Positions 45,301 through 52,729 of a stretch of DNA of 64,000 nucleotides are shown in pieces. The DNA lies in the NCBI RefSeq assembly GCF_051521505.1, contig NZ_CP150356.1:5394001-5458000 (forward strand). Reading direction: 5' to 3'. Source of the DNA: Sorangium sp025924095. GTDB lineage: Bacteria > Myxococcota_A > Polyangia > Polyangiales > Polyangiaceae. Made by a program: the position numbers and the translations under genes. Position 1 is the first letter of the stretch. Each line of letters begins with the position of its first letter. A model generated the notes under the pieces. The model was not told the DNA's origin. It ran no database searches and worked only from the letters and a program-made list of their open reading frames with translations.

Positions 45301-45827
45301 GCAAGATCGCCGACATCGCCCAGGTCCGAGGCCAGCTCGACGAGGCGCTGCGCATACGACGCGAAGAAGAGCTTCCCGTCTACGAGCGGCTCGGGGACGT
45401 GCGCTCGCGCGCCGTGACCTTGGGCAAGATCGCCGACATCGCCCAGGCCCGAGGCCAGCTCGACGAGGCGCTGCGCATACGACGCGAAGAGCAGCTTCCC
45501 GTCTACGAGCGGCTCGGGGACGTGCGCTCGCGCGCCGTGACCTTGGGCAAGATCGCCGACATCGCCCAGGCCCGAGGCCAGCTCGACGAGGCGCTGCGCA
45601 TACGACGCGAAGAAGAGCTTCCCGTCTTCGAGCGGCTCGGTGCCACTCGAGACATTCTCATCGCACGCGTCGACATTGCGCTCAACCTTCTCGCCCGCAA
45701 CGCCTCCGGTGACCGAGGCGATGCCGCCGACCTCCTCAAGCTCGCCTACTCCGCCGCGGTCGGCCTACGCATTCCGGAGGCCGACCAGATCCGCCGGATC
45801 CAGCAGCACCACGGCCTTCCGCGCTGA
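42324..45827 (+). CDS. Metallophosphoesterase-STAND (NB-ARC)-TPR protein, candidate defence/conflict protein
   Basis: A 1167-residue three-part protein. Residues 8-300 form a calcineurin-like phosphoesterase with all five metal motifs: ISDLHVRG (D16, H18), FTGDVA (D60), VPGNHDIH (96-99), ALMHHPL (H235) and LRGHLHLE (262-264). Residues 363-720 form an NB-ARC/STAND ATPase: FVGRREEL, Walker A GMPGVGKSYLAEQF (397-404), a weak Walker B (LTLLHVENVDS), sensor-like PMIVTGRYKG, LGRLPLALHLAAG (GLPL motif) and winged-helix WRIHPLLAEWL. Residues 833-1106 are seven 41-residue TPR-like repeats. The AGGAGG ribosome site is strong. In known STAND proteins the repeats sense a ligand, the ATPase oligomerises and the N-terminal domain acts. 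Here the phosphoesterase would be the effector, perhaps on nucleic acid or nucleotides. Function is inferred. Codon use is visibly less GC-biased than in neighbours, suggesting transfer. Confidence 0.9.
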   Translation: MVHEREHRLRVLHISDLHVRGPRETEGWRRRRVLGEAWERNLDDLVEDGIPIDLVCFTGDVANHGTPEEYGPATEFVEAMLGRLHVSKERFFVVPGNHDIHRKTNQAAWKKLRALLLDVPAIERSRWLRGGDTPRGLRDKQREQVLERGAAFRAWLSSIGREALLPDRSLHRRLGYCVRVAGWPFDVQVIGLDSAWLCGDTADSGNLLLTEDQVARHVTGEDGKTLPGFRLALMHHPLTDLRDADSCRDLLARHVDLVLRGHLHLEELAAWAGPGQVLRQVAAGCLYEGDLANTWRNACHLFDVTLDDEGKPKRYDVRLRGFSDRGTGFWFDDGGLYPEAPIGRLGWELRPPSVPPPSSCARGRVFVGRREELRRIAEALLPSAGERKPAAICAIQGMPGVGKSYLAEQFRIDRAVDFPGGTVLIALQPEESRAADPLSTALLGRIADRLLLRTRPEEMAARVRDRLRAPLTLLHVENVDSEAAAGAVVRLARWLRGCPMIVTGRYKGLGNDADWVRVPVAEFDEPTALEQIEAELPPERVRGKREELGRLVRELGRLPLALHLAAGYLREGGYDAGTFLAELRRSGFDLDPNHPGDRLFQEDPRRANLHRTFSLSLALLNRQLRDDADALVAGLLALGHAPLGGFGRSLGEALAGLSAVDFGRLMNAAGKLSLVMPAEEREDDAWRIHPLLAEWLQRGADEAAVLGRMTEWFVKRLREQAEQPWKEVTCEAGALSAWLGWVSGEDVVRVERAGSQYAIQNGPFHVWMEFCARGLGERNDPKEQSDLLWTLANVAQRMGAMDSAADAAERKLEVDRARGDERGAALAVSCRADIFEARGQLDEALRIRREEELPVFERLGDVRSRAVTLGKIADIFEARGQLDEALRIRREEELPVYERLGDVRSRAVTLGKIADIFEARGQLDEALRIRREEELPVYERLGDVRSRAVTLGKIADIAQARGQLDEALRIRREEQLPVYERLGDVRSRAVTLGKIADIAQVRGQLDEALRIRREEELPVYERLGDVRSRAVTLGKIADIAQARGQLDEALRIRREEQLPVYERLGDVRSRAVTLGKIADIAQARGQLDEALRIRREEELPVFERLGATRDILIARVDIALNLLARNASGDRGDAADLLKLAYSAAVGLRIPEADQIRRIQQHHGLPR
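44820..45641 (+). repeat. 123-bp direct repeats encoding TPR-like units
   Basis: Units begin at 44820, 44943, 45066, 45189, 45312, 45435 and 45558 (the last partial). Each encodes 41 residues around RGQLDEALRIRREEELPVYE. Units differ at few bases: DIFEARG in the first three, DIAQARG or DIAQVRG later, EEEL versus EEQL, and VFERL versus VYERL. DNA-level near-identity implies recent duplication or gene conversion. Confidence 0.95.
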
Positions 45828-46076
45828 GCCCGTTGCTGGGCCCAAACACTCCCGGGGCGTCCGTCCGTGACTCTTCCCCATTTCCGCGGAGCTCTCGCGC
45901 AGCTCCCGGATGGCCGCCACGCCGGTCGTCGAGCCGGAAACGATCACTGATCCCAATTGAACCGCGGGAGCGTTCGGGGGCCAGAGGCACGCCCCTCCGG
46001 CGCGCTCCGCGATCGGCTCGCTGCCAGCGGGACAACCGAGGCCAGGGCTGCAAGCGGGAGGTGATCAGGAGACCTA

Positions 46077-46241
46077 TCAGTGGCTCGAGCGTCGCATCCA
46101 GTACCCCGGCCGCCTCTTCGCGTGAGCGAACGCGACAATCTGGATCGCAGAGCCTTCTGTCTTGAAGAACACGACGAAAGGGAAACGGCGCAGGACATAC
46201 TTTCGATAGGGATAACCAGCCTGCGGCCATGACTGGGGCAC
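46077..46241 (-). pseudogene. 5'-truncated ParE/RelE-family toxin remnant
   Basis: The minus strand reads PQSWPQAGYPYRKYVLRRFP, FVVFFKTEGSAIQIVAFAHA and KRRPGYWMRR before a TGA at 46077. The RKY-x-RRFP, FK-x-x-GxxIxIxAxAHxxRRPGYW pattern is the C-terminal half of ParE/RelE toxins. Upstream in frame a GTG (46241) is immediately preceded by TAG, and neither other frame continues the fold, so the N-terminal half is gone. No antitoxin gene adjoins. It lies just after the STAND gene, on the opposite strand. Confidence 0.75.
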
Positions 46242-46527
46242 CTAAACGTGATCCCGGAGTACGTGACGGACCCCCACGCGCTCGTGTGAAGCATGTACGC
46301 GCCTTCCCGTCTGGGGAACGCGGCGCAGCAGGCGATCGCAGCGACCGATGCCGGCGTCGCGCGCATCCCCGTGCCGGCGGTGAGGGTCGCCGAGAGGATC
46401 ATGGCGGTCGAGCGCGGGCGCCGTCCGCACCCGAGCGCCTCGCGTGCGCAGCATCCCCCGAGCCGCCCGCGGTCCCCGGCGAGAAATCCCGGGCGGAGCT
46501 CGGTCGACGTCGTACTACAGTACGCCC

Positions 46528-47787
46528 GTGCCTCGACCCCGACCCGGGCTCCGCGCGCGGCGCACCTGGACGCCGAATCTCCCCGGCCCCGGGCGCGGCC
46601 GCGCTCTGCTCACCGCCACCGCGGCGTGGATCGCCGCCGCATGGATCGTCGCGGCCTGCTCCACGCCGTCGTCCGGGGTCGACGGCGGCGACCTGCTCGG
46701 CGTCTTCGAGCGGGATGCCGGCAGAGCCGCGGCCGACGGCGGGCCGCCGCGGCCGGCGGCGGCGCGGCAGGACGCAGGCGCCCGCGCGACCGGTCCGGCC
46801 AGCGCGGCCGCGCCGCCGTCGAAGCCGCCCGCGGCGAGGCCGCCCAGCGAAGGGCGCTGCGTCGCCGAGCAGGGGCGCCCGGGACGAGAGCTCCGCAAGA
46901 CGCTCGGCAGGCCGCCCTGCCGCGGCGCCCAGGTGCTGGAGACGCGCGACGCTGAGGGGTCGCCCCGCTACGCCTGCGTGATCGCGCCGAGCGGCGTGGA
47001 GACGCGCGCGCCGCTGCCGCTCATCGTCTTCTTCCACGCCGACGGCGACAACCCGACGAGCGTCGACAAGGAGACCGGCCTGCGCAAGCTCGGCGCCACG
47101 TGGAACCTGACCGGCGACCCCGCGCACGCGGGCTTCATCGTGCTCGCGCCCCAGGGCCGCGCCTTCAAGACGCCGAGCCAGGCCGAGCGCGAGCGCGGCA
47201 CGAAGATGTACACGGCGGTCGCGCCGTTCGACGTCGAGTTCACCGGCGAGGGCAACGTCGACGTCGCGACCGTCGACGCCTTCGTCGACCAGCTGCTCGA
47301 GAAGAAGCTCGTCGACCGGCGGCGCATCTACGCGCTCGGCGGCTCCTACGGCGGCCACATGGCGGCGACGTACGCGATGATGCGCGCGGACCGCGTCGCG
47401 GCGTTCGCCACCTTCGGCAGCAACGCGCCGCCGGCCGAGTGGGCGTGCCCCGGCCCTCCCCCGCCCGCGATGGCGATCTACCGCGCGTGCGACGACATGT
47501 TCTCGTGCGAGTCGGTCGAGCGGTGGCTGCGCGCGCGCGACGCGCTCTCCGCGCACACCTCGTTCCTGCGCCTCGACGAGGCCAGCAGGGACGAGCCCCA
47601 CTGCGCGCTCAGGAACCGATGCTCCGCCAAGAAGGGCGCCATCAACCACGCGCGCTGGCCGAAATCGCGCGAGACCGACCTGCTCCGCTTCTTCGCGGGG
47701 CACGTCCTGGCGATCGACGCCGACGCCGCCGCGGCCGACACCGCCGCCGAGCGCACCCGGACGCAGACCGACGCAAACGCACGCTGA
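46528..47787 (+). CDS. Esterase/PHB-depolymerase-like alpha/beta-hydrolase lipoprotein
   Basis: A 419-residue protein with a signal helix and lipobox (TATAAWIAAAWIVAACST). An Ala/Pro-rich linker precedes the hydrolase domain (about 120-390): LPLIVFFHADGDNPTSVDKE (oxyanion side), GFIVLAPQGRAFKTPSQAER, the nucleophile elbow ALGGSYGGHMAATYA, and GSNAPPAEWACPGPPPPAMA. A late His (KGAINHARWP) may complete the triad. It resembles the LpqC/poly(3-hydroxybutyrate) depolymerase-type esterases. The C-terminus runs into a degenerate Arg/Ala/Thr repeat. The start is GTG 46528 with a poor ribosome site. Confidence 0.82.
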   Translation: MPRPRPGLRARRTWTPNLPGPGRGRALLTATAAWIAAAWIVAACSTPSSGVDGGDLLGVFERDAGRAAADGGPPRPAAARQDAGARATGPASAAAPPSKPPAARPPSEGRCVAEQGRPGRELRKTLGRPPCRGAQVLETRDAEGSPRYACVIAPSGVETRAPLPLIVFFHADGDNPTSVDKETGLRKLGATWNLTGDPAHAGFIVLAPQGRAFKTPSQAERERGTKMYTAVAPFDVEFTGEGNVDVATVDAFVDQLLEKKLVDRRRIYALGGSYGGHMAATYAMMRADRVAAFATFGSNAPPAEWACPGPPPPAMAIYRACDDMFSCESVERWLRARDALSAHTSFLRLDEASRDEPHCALRNRCSAKKGAINHARWPKSRETDLLRFFAGHVLAIDADAAAADTAAERTRTQTDANAR

Positions 47788-47910
47788 CGCGCGCTGACGC
47801 ACGCTCACGCACGCTGGCCGACGCACCCGAACGCAAGCGCGCGCTGACGGACAAGAGCGGATGCAAACCGACACGAGCGGACCCAAACGCGCGCTGACGG
47901 ACGCTGACGC
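47786..47910. repeat. Degenerate short tandem repeats (about 10 bp)
   Basis: Repeated GACGCACGCT-like and GACGCGCGCT-like words follow the esterase stop codon and continue to about 47910. They look like slippage-generated sequence; the last codons of the esterase gene share the pattern. Confidence 0.7.
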
Positions 47911-48031
47911 CGCAAGTGCACGCTCCCACTGCTCATCCCACGTCGGCGCCGAGCTTCGTCGAACGTCGACACTGCAACGTTGCGGTGCGGCGTTGAGCAG
48001 ACCCCGCGTGTTGGCGTAGTGTTGCTCCCCG

Positions 48032-49630
48032 ATGTCCGCTCAGGTCCAGGTCATTCTCACCCCCTTGCCGGTCGGCATGTCCATCCCCGCCGGCACGCTC
48101 CGCGCCGAGATGGAGTCGCGCCGCGCGACCGGTCGCCGCTTCGACGTCCGCGACGCCGTCGCCCTCGTCGTGCCGCTCTGCACGCAGCTCCATGCGCTGC
48201 ACGCGCAGGGGCGGACCATGTTCGTCCACCCCTCGTGCCTCGGTTACGACGCGGGCGGCGCGCTCCAGCTGATCGAGGAGCTCGCGCACACCCCACCTCT
48301 CCTGCCGCGCGACCGCGCCTGCCTCGCGCCCGAGGAGCGCAAGGGCAGCGAAGGCGACGCGCGCGCGAGCGTCTTCGCGATCGGGGCCATCCTCTACGAG
48401 CTGCTCACGAACGCCAGCGTCGGCCCGGGGATGCGGCGTCCGGCGGACGTGATCCCCGACCTGCCGCCCGCGCTGGAAACCGTGCTCGGCAAGTCGCTCG
48501 TGGCCGATCCGAAGCACCGGCCGGCGGACCTCGCCGCCCTCGCGCAGGCGCTCTACCAGATCGTCCCGGCCGCCTCGGTGCAGCCGCCGAGCGCCGATAC
48601 GTCGCACCTCGACGGCGACGGGGACTTCGAGGTCGACATCAATCTCTCCATGATGCCGCCGAACGGGCACGCAGAGGGGCACATCCCGTCGGCGCCGTCC
48701 TTGCCGAGGATCCAGTCGGTGACCGGGGACGGACCGTTCGCTGTCGCGATCCCGGTCAACCAGCCGCCGCGCCTGCACGGCGACGATCCGACGCGCAAGC
48801 TCGCGGATCTCAAGGCCGCGCTCGAGTCCGATACGCGGCCGCGGTACGTCGTCATCAAGGACGGCATGGACCACGGGCCGTTCTCGTCCGTGGAGCTGCT
48901 CCAGCAGGTCGCGTCCGGCTCCTTCACGGGCGACCAGGTGCTGCGCGACACGTTCTCCAGCGAGGAGCGCGCCATCCAGGACTGGGAGGAGTTCGCGCCG
49001 TTCGCCGAGCAGGCGAAGCTGAACCGGGACATCGTCCAGGAGAAGCGCGCGCTCGACGCCGTGGTGTCGGCCGAGAAGCAGGGCACGCAGTACAAGGCGC
49101 TGCTCGGGATGGCGCTGATGGGCGTGATCCTCGCCGCGGGCGCGGGCTGGTGGTACCGCGAGCGCAGCCACAAGGAGCAGGAGCTCGCCGTGCAGGGCGC
49201 GACCGACCGCATCGCGATCGAGGTCGACGCCGGCCTCGGCAGCGCCAAGGCGGCGCGCCAGGGCGGCGGGGCGCGGCCGAGCGGCGGCGGCAGCTACCCG
49301 ACGCTCGGCACCGGGATGAGCTGTGAGGCGGCGCAGGCGCGCTACGTCGAGGAGTACAAGCTGGGCAACAACGGGCCGGCCGATCTCACGGCGGGCGCCT
49401 ACGGCAACGTGCTCAACCGCGGCACGTACCTGAACGCGTGCGGCGTGCCGTCGACCATGGACGTGAGCGTCTGCGCCGCCGTGCAGAACGGCCGCGCCGT
49501 GGGGGTCACCATCTCGACGAGCCCGTCGAGCCCGACCATCGCGTCGTGCATCTCCGGGCAGATCCGCGGGATGTCGTTCCCGTCCCATCCGCGGCTGGAT
49601 GTGGCGCGGACGACGTTCTCCTCGAAGTAA
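48032..49630 (+). CDS. Pseudokinase/GYF-like membrane protein
   Basis: A 532-residue protein. Residues 1-180 keep the C-lobe outline of a Ser/Thr kinase (VRDAVALVVPLCTQLHALHA, LAPEERKGSEGD, ASVFAIGAILYELLT, LVADPKHRPADLAALAQALY). There is no glycine loop or lysine, and HRD and DFG are lost (FVHPSCLGYD, LQLIEELAH). Residues about 270-330 (RYVVIKDGMDHGPFSSVELL ... GDQVLRDTF) match GYF_2-like domains. One membrane helix follows (LGMALMGVILAAGAGWWYRE, about 355), then a Gly-rich stretch and an exported C-terminal domain with four cysteines. Probably a non-catalytic scaffold or sensor. Confidence 0.75.
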   Translation: MSAQVQVILTPLPVGMSIPAGTLRAEMESRRATGRRFDVRDAVALVVPLCTQLHALHAQGRTMFVHPSCLGYDAGGALQLIEELAHTPPLLPRDRACLAPEERKGSEGDARASVFAIGAILYELLTNASVGPGMRRPADVIPDLPPALETVLGKSLVADPKHRPADLAALAQALYQIVPAASVQPPSADTSHLDGDGDFEVDINLSMMPPNGHAEGHIPSAPSLPRIQSVTGDGPFAVAIPVNQPPRLHGDDPTRKLADLKAALESDTRPRYVVIKDGMDHGPFSSVELLQQVASGSFTGDQVLRDTFSSEERAIQDWEEFAPFAEQAKLNRDIVQEKRALDAVVSAEKQGTQYKALLGMALMGVILAAGAGWWYRERSHKEQELAVQGATDRIAIEVDAGLGSAKAARQGGGARPSGGGSYPTLGTGMSCEAAQARYVEEYKLGNNGPADLTAGAYGNVLNRGTYLNACGVPSTMDVSVCAAVQNGRAVGVTISTSPSSPTIASCISGQIRGMSFPSHPRLDVARTTFSSK

Positions 49631-49688
49631 CGGGGGTAGGGTACGGGGGCGCGCGCGCCCCTCCCCGGCGACCGTGTCCACGCGACCG

Positions 49689-50426
49689 ATGATCCAGATC
49701 GAGCAGCTGACGAAGAACTTCGGGGGCATGCCCGTCCTCCGGGGCGTCGACCTCGACGTGCCCGCCGGCTGCCTGTACGGGCTCATCGGGCCGGGCGCCT
49801 CGGGCAAGAGCGTGCTGCTCAAGATGATCACGGGGCTGCTGCGGCCGGATCGCGGGCGCGTTGTCGTCGACGGGAAGGACGTGCACGCGCTGAGCGAGCT
49901 CGATCTCCAGGCGTTCCGCCTCAAGTTCGGGATGCTGTTCCAGAACAACGCGCTGTTCGACTACATGACCGTCGGGGAGAACATCGCGTTCCCGCTGCGC
50001 CGGCTCTACGACCTGAGCGAGGAGGAGATCGAGGAGCGCGTCGCGGAGCGGCTCCGCGTGGTGTCGCTCGCGGGGTTCGAGGACCGGACGCCGGCGGGGC
50101 TGTCCGGCGGCCAGAAGAAGCGCGTCGGCGTCGCCCGGGCCACGATCGCGCGGGGCGAGATCGTGCTCTACGACGAGCCGGCGGCGGGGCTGGATCCGGT
50201 GACGTCGCAGCGCATCTTCGACCTGCTCCGCGCCGAGCAGCGGGCGATGAACGCCACCGTGGTGATGGTGTCGAGCGACCTCGACCGGCTGCTCACGGTG
50301 ACGGACCGGGTGGGGATGCTCTACCGCGGGAGGCTCATCTTCGACGGCACCACCGAGCAGGCGAAGGCGAGCGATGATCCGCGCGTGCGGCAGTTCGTGC
50401 ATGGGTTGACCGAGGGGCCGCTCTAG
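49689..50426 (+). CDS. ABC transporter ATP-binding protein, MlaF-like
   Basis: A 245-residue ATPase: Walker A GPGASGKSVLLK, Q-loop FGMLFQNNALFDYMTVGENI, signature LSGGQKKRVGVARA, Walker B IVLYDEPAAGLDP, H-loop replaced by Ser (MVSSDLDRL). The FQNNALFDYMTVxENIAFPLR segment is typical of MlaF/MkaF-type ATPases that drive phospholipid transfer with MlaE permeases and MCE proteins. No permease or MCE gene is in the window, so partners must lie elsewhere. ATG 49689 (MIQIEQLTKNF) is used; GTG 49674 is the alternative. It converges on the acyltransferase gene. Confidence 0.92.
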   Translation: MIQIEQLTKNFGGMPVLRGVDLDVPAGCLYGLIGPGASGKSVLLKMITGLLRPDRGRVVVDGKDVHALSELDLQAFRLKFGMLFQNNALFDYMTVGENIAFPLRRLYDLSEEEIEERVAERLRVVSLAGFEDRTPAGLSGGQKKRVGVARATIARGEIVLYDEPAAGLDPVTSQRIFDLLRAEQRAMNATVVMVSSDLDRLLTVTDRVGMLYRGRLIFDGTTEQAKASDDPRVRQFVHGLTEGPL

Positions 50427-50604
50427 TCTTCTCGTCCGAACACCGCTCCAGATCGCAAGACCCGCCAGCGCGGCTGTCAGGATGGTTGAAGACCATCGAT
50501 GCCGAGGAAGCAGGGTGTTGAATGGCGGGAGCCCCAATGGATCGCGAACAGGGACACGATTCATTGCCTCTCCTGTGTCCATCGCGCCCCTTGCGGGCTT
50601 CGCT

Positions 50605-51516
50605 CTACGCCGGCGCGACCGGGCCGTCGCCGGCGAAGTGGAACCACTGCGTGGGGTGGGCGCGGACGAAGCGCTCCATCGCGGCCATCATCTCGGACGC
50701 GGCACGGTCCCGCTCCGCCTCGGTCGCCCGGCGGGCGAGCCAGATCGGCGGGGCCACGACCGCCTCGTACTCGAGGAAACCCAGGCGGTGCGTGAACACC
50801 GGCAGGATCGGCGCGCCGCTCATCGCGGCGAGCGCGATCGGCCCCTCGGGCGCACGCCAGCGGGCGCCGAGGAAGGCGACCTCCCGGCTGCGCATCCCGG
50901 GCGGCACGCGGTCGATCTGCATCGCGACGACGCCGCCGCGCTGCAGGTGCTTGAGCAGCGGCAACGCGTCGAGGGGCCCGTCGCCGATGTGCACGACCTG
51001 GACGCCGGCGCGCTGCCGCGCCGCATCCTGGATGGCGCGCGCCTCGGCATCCCGTTCGCGCTGCATCGCCAGCATGACCCCCCCAGGGTGCACAACGCCG
51101 AGGATCTGGCCGGCAATGTCCCAGCCACCCGTGTGCGCCGTGACGATGAGGACACCCCGGCCAGCCGCAGCACACGCACGGTAATGCTCGACCCCCAGGG
51201 AACGCCGCTCCACCGTGTAACCACGGCCGCTCGCGAGCAGCAGCGCCTCGGTGATGCAGCTTCCGTAGGTCGCGAACACCGCGGCGCTGTCGAGCAGGTC
51301 GACGAGGCGCGGCCGCGGCCCGCGCACGCGGCGCAGGTTCTCCTCGACGCGACGGCGCAGCTCGGGGAGCGCGGCCGCGAAGAGCACGCCGAAGACCGGA
51401 GGGCTGTGGCGCACCCAGGGCTCCGGCCCGCGCGTGACGCCCGCGGCGAGCGCGCGGCGCCAGAAGGCCGAGTCAGGTCGTAAACGGGAGAGGAGAGCTC
51501 CGCGCAGGCCAGGCAT
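50605..51516 (-). CDS. LpxL/HtrB-family lysophospholipid acyltransferase
   Basis: A 303-residue protein with the acyltransferase motif AHTGGWDIAG (H-x4-D) and a later VAMQIDRVPPGMRSREVAFL block, as in LpxL/HtrB lipid-A late acyltransferases. The C-terminal AHPTQWFHF also fits. It would act at the cytoplasmic face of the inner membrane; the hydrophobic N-terminus is weak. The substrate may be lipid A or another lipid, since many such proteins in this group act on aminolipids or phospholipids. It is divergent from the response regulator gene (213 bp). Confidence 0.88.
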   Translation of the reverse strand: MPGLRGALLSRLRPDSAFWRRALAAGVTRGPEPWVRHSPPVFGVLFAAALPELRRRVEENLRRVRGPRPRLVDLLDSAAVFATYGSCITEALLLASGRGYTVERRSLGVEHYRACAAAGRGVLIVTAHTGGWDIAGQILGVVHPGGVMLAMQRERDAEARAIQDAARQRAGVQVVHIGDGPLDALPLLKHLQRGGVVAMQIDRVPPGMRSREVAFLGARWRAPEGPIALAAMSGAPILPVFTHRLGFLEYEAVVAPPIWLARRATEAERDRAASEMMAAMERFVRAHPTQWFHFAGDGPVAPA

Positions 51517-51729
51517 GAGGCAGGCTATCTACCGCAAACATAACGGCCGAGGGAGAGGCATCGTTGCCCTCCTCGCTCGTCCAAGGCGATTCCGCGAGGA
51601 GCCAGGGCCGCTCCACAGGAGCTCCGCAGAAATGAAATAGCGCTCGCCAGGCGGCTCCTTACCGAGAAAACAGGCTCGTGGAGATCAAAGCATTCTGTTA
51701 CAAGGCCCTTTGGCAAGGGGGGTTTCGAC

Positions 51730-52368
51730 ATGAATATCCTGCTCGTCGATGACCAGAACGTCGTTCGGGAGGCGCTCGCGCTCGCGCTCGCGTCACAGCC
51801 AGGGGTGAGCGAGGTCGTTCAGGCTGGAAGCGGGCAGGAGGCGCTCCGAGCGCAGGAGAGCCGCCGCTGTCAGGTGGCGGTGATCGAGCTCGGCCTCGCC
51901 GACCGCAGCGGCGTCGAGCTCATCCGCGAGCTCAAGAGCATCGGAGAGCTCCGCGTCGTCGTGCTCTCGATACACCGGGACGAGTTCCGGGTGGCCGAGG
52001 CGATGCGGGCCGGCGCCGACGGATACCTGTCCAAGCAGAGCCGGCTCGCCGATCTCATGGAGGCGCTGCGCACCGTCGTTCGAGGGCGCACGGTCGTGTC
52101 GCCGGACGTGAGCGCGGCGATGGTGCGCGCGCTCCAGCGGCGCGACGCCGCCGCCCAGGGAGACATGGTGGCCGCGCTGAGCGACCGGGAGCGGCAGGTG
52201 CTCCGCCTGCTCGCCATGGGCAACTCGGCCAAGGAGGTCGCCGCGCAGCTCTCGATCAGCGTGAAGACGGTCGAGACCCACCGCGCGCGCCTCTGCGCGA
52301 AGGTGGCGACGCACAGCGTGGCCGACCTGACCCGCCTCGCGGTGCGATCAGGCCTCGTCGAGGCGTAG
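51730..52368 (+). CDS. NarL/FixJ-type response regulator with Glu at the phosphoacceptor site
   Basis: A 212-residue regulator with an N-terminal receiver (1-120) and C-terminal LuxR-type HTH (about 145-212: LSDRERQVLRLLAMGNSAKE, VAAQLSISVKTVETHRARLC). The acidic pair LLVDDQN and the lysine GYLSKQS are kept, but the phosphorylation site reads VAVIELGLADRSG, with Glu53 where Asp is normal. Glu may mimic phosphorylation, so the protein could be constitutively active or regulated another way. A GGGGGG-type ribosome site precedes ATG 51730. No partner kinase adjoins. Confidence 0.93.
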   Translation: MNILLVDDQNVVREALALALASQPGVSEVVQAGSGQEALRAQESRRCQVAVIELGLADRSGVELIRELKSIGELRVVVLSIHRDEFRVAEAMRAGADGYLSKQSRLADLMEALRTVVRGRTVVSPDVSAAMVRALQRRDAAAQGDMVAALSDRERQVLRLLAMGNSAKEVAAQLSISVKTVETHRARLCAKVATHSVADLTRLAVRSGLVEA

Positions 52369-52456
52369 GCGGCCCCCTCGAGGGCGAGCGCCCGGCGGGC
52401 TCCGGGCGCTCCCTCACGGCCCCTACAGCAACGCGGCGCGGCGGCTGCGCCGGCGC

Positions 52457-52729
52457 TCACGCCGCCGCGGTGGCGGCCCGAGGAGCGGCCCTCAGCGCCG
52501 GCAGCGTCTCTCCGATCAACGCCGAGCCGATGGCGAACCCCGAGAGCGTGAGTCGCATGCGGAGCACGTCCAGCATGCCCTGACCATGGAGGACGGTCAG
52601 CGTGCTGCGGATATCTCTGCGGCGAACACACAGCTTCTCGACGAGCGTCTCCAGGGTCTCGGCGCGTCCTTCGCGCTGGGCAACGGCAAGCGCCTGCAGG
52701 AGGGTTGCGGCTAAAATTTTCTTGTCCAT
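52457..52729 (-). CDS. Small predicted winged-helix protein
   Basis: A 90-residue protein. Helices DKKILAATLLQALAVAQREG and ETLETLVEKLCVRRRDIRST, then TLTVLHGQGMLDVLRMRLTLS, match a winged-helix outline (recognition helix around VRRRDIRSTLTVL, then wing strands). No family name can be given. It converges with the response-regulator gene, 88 bp away. An AGGGTG site precedes ATG 52729. Confidence 0.7.
   Translation of the reverse strand: MDKKILAATLLQALAVAQREGRAETLETLVEKLCVRRRDIRSTLTVLHGQGMLDVLRMRLTLSGFAIGSALIGETLPALRAAPRAATAAA

Noticed and set aside
45830..46076. Open minus frame past the STAND gene end
   Set aside because: Only the segment 46077-46241 shows ParE/RelE similarity, and it is in a different frame. 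The rest shows no protein-like pattern.
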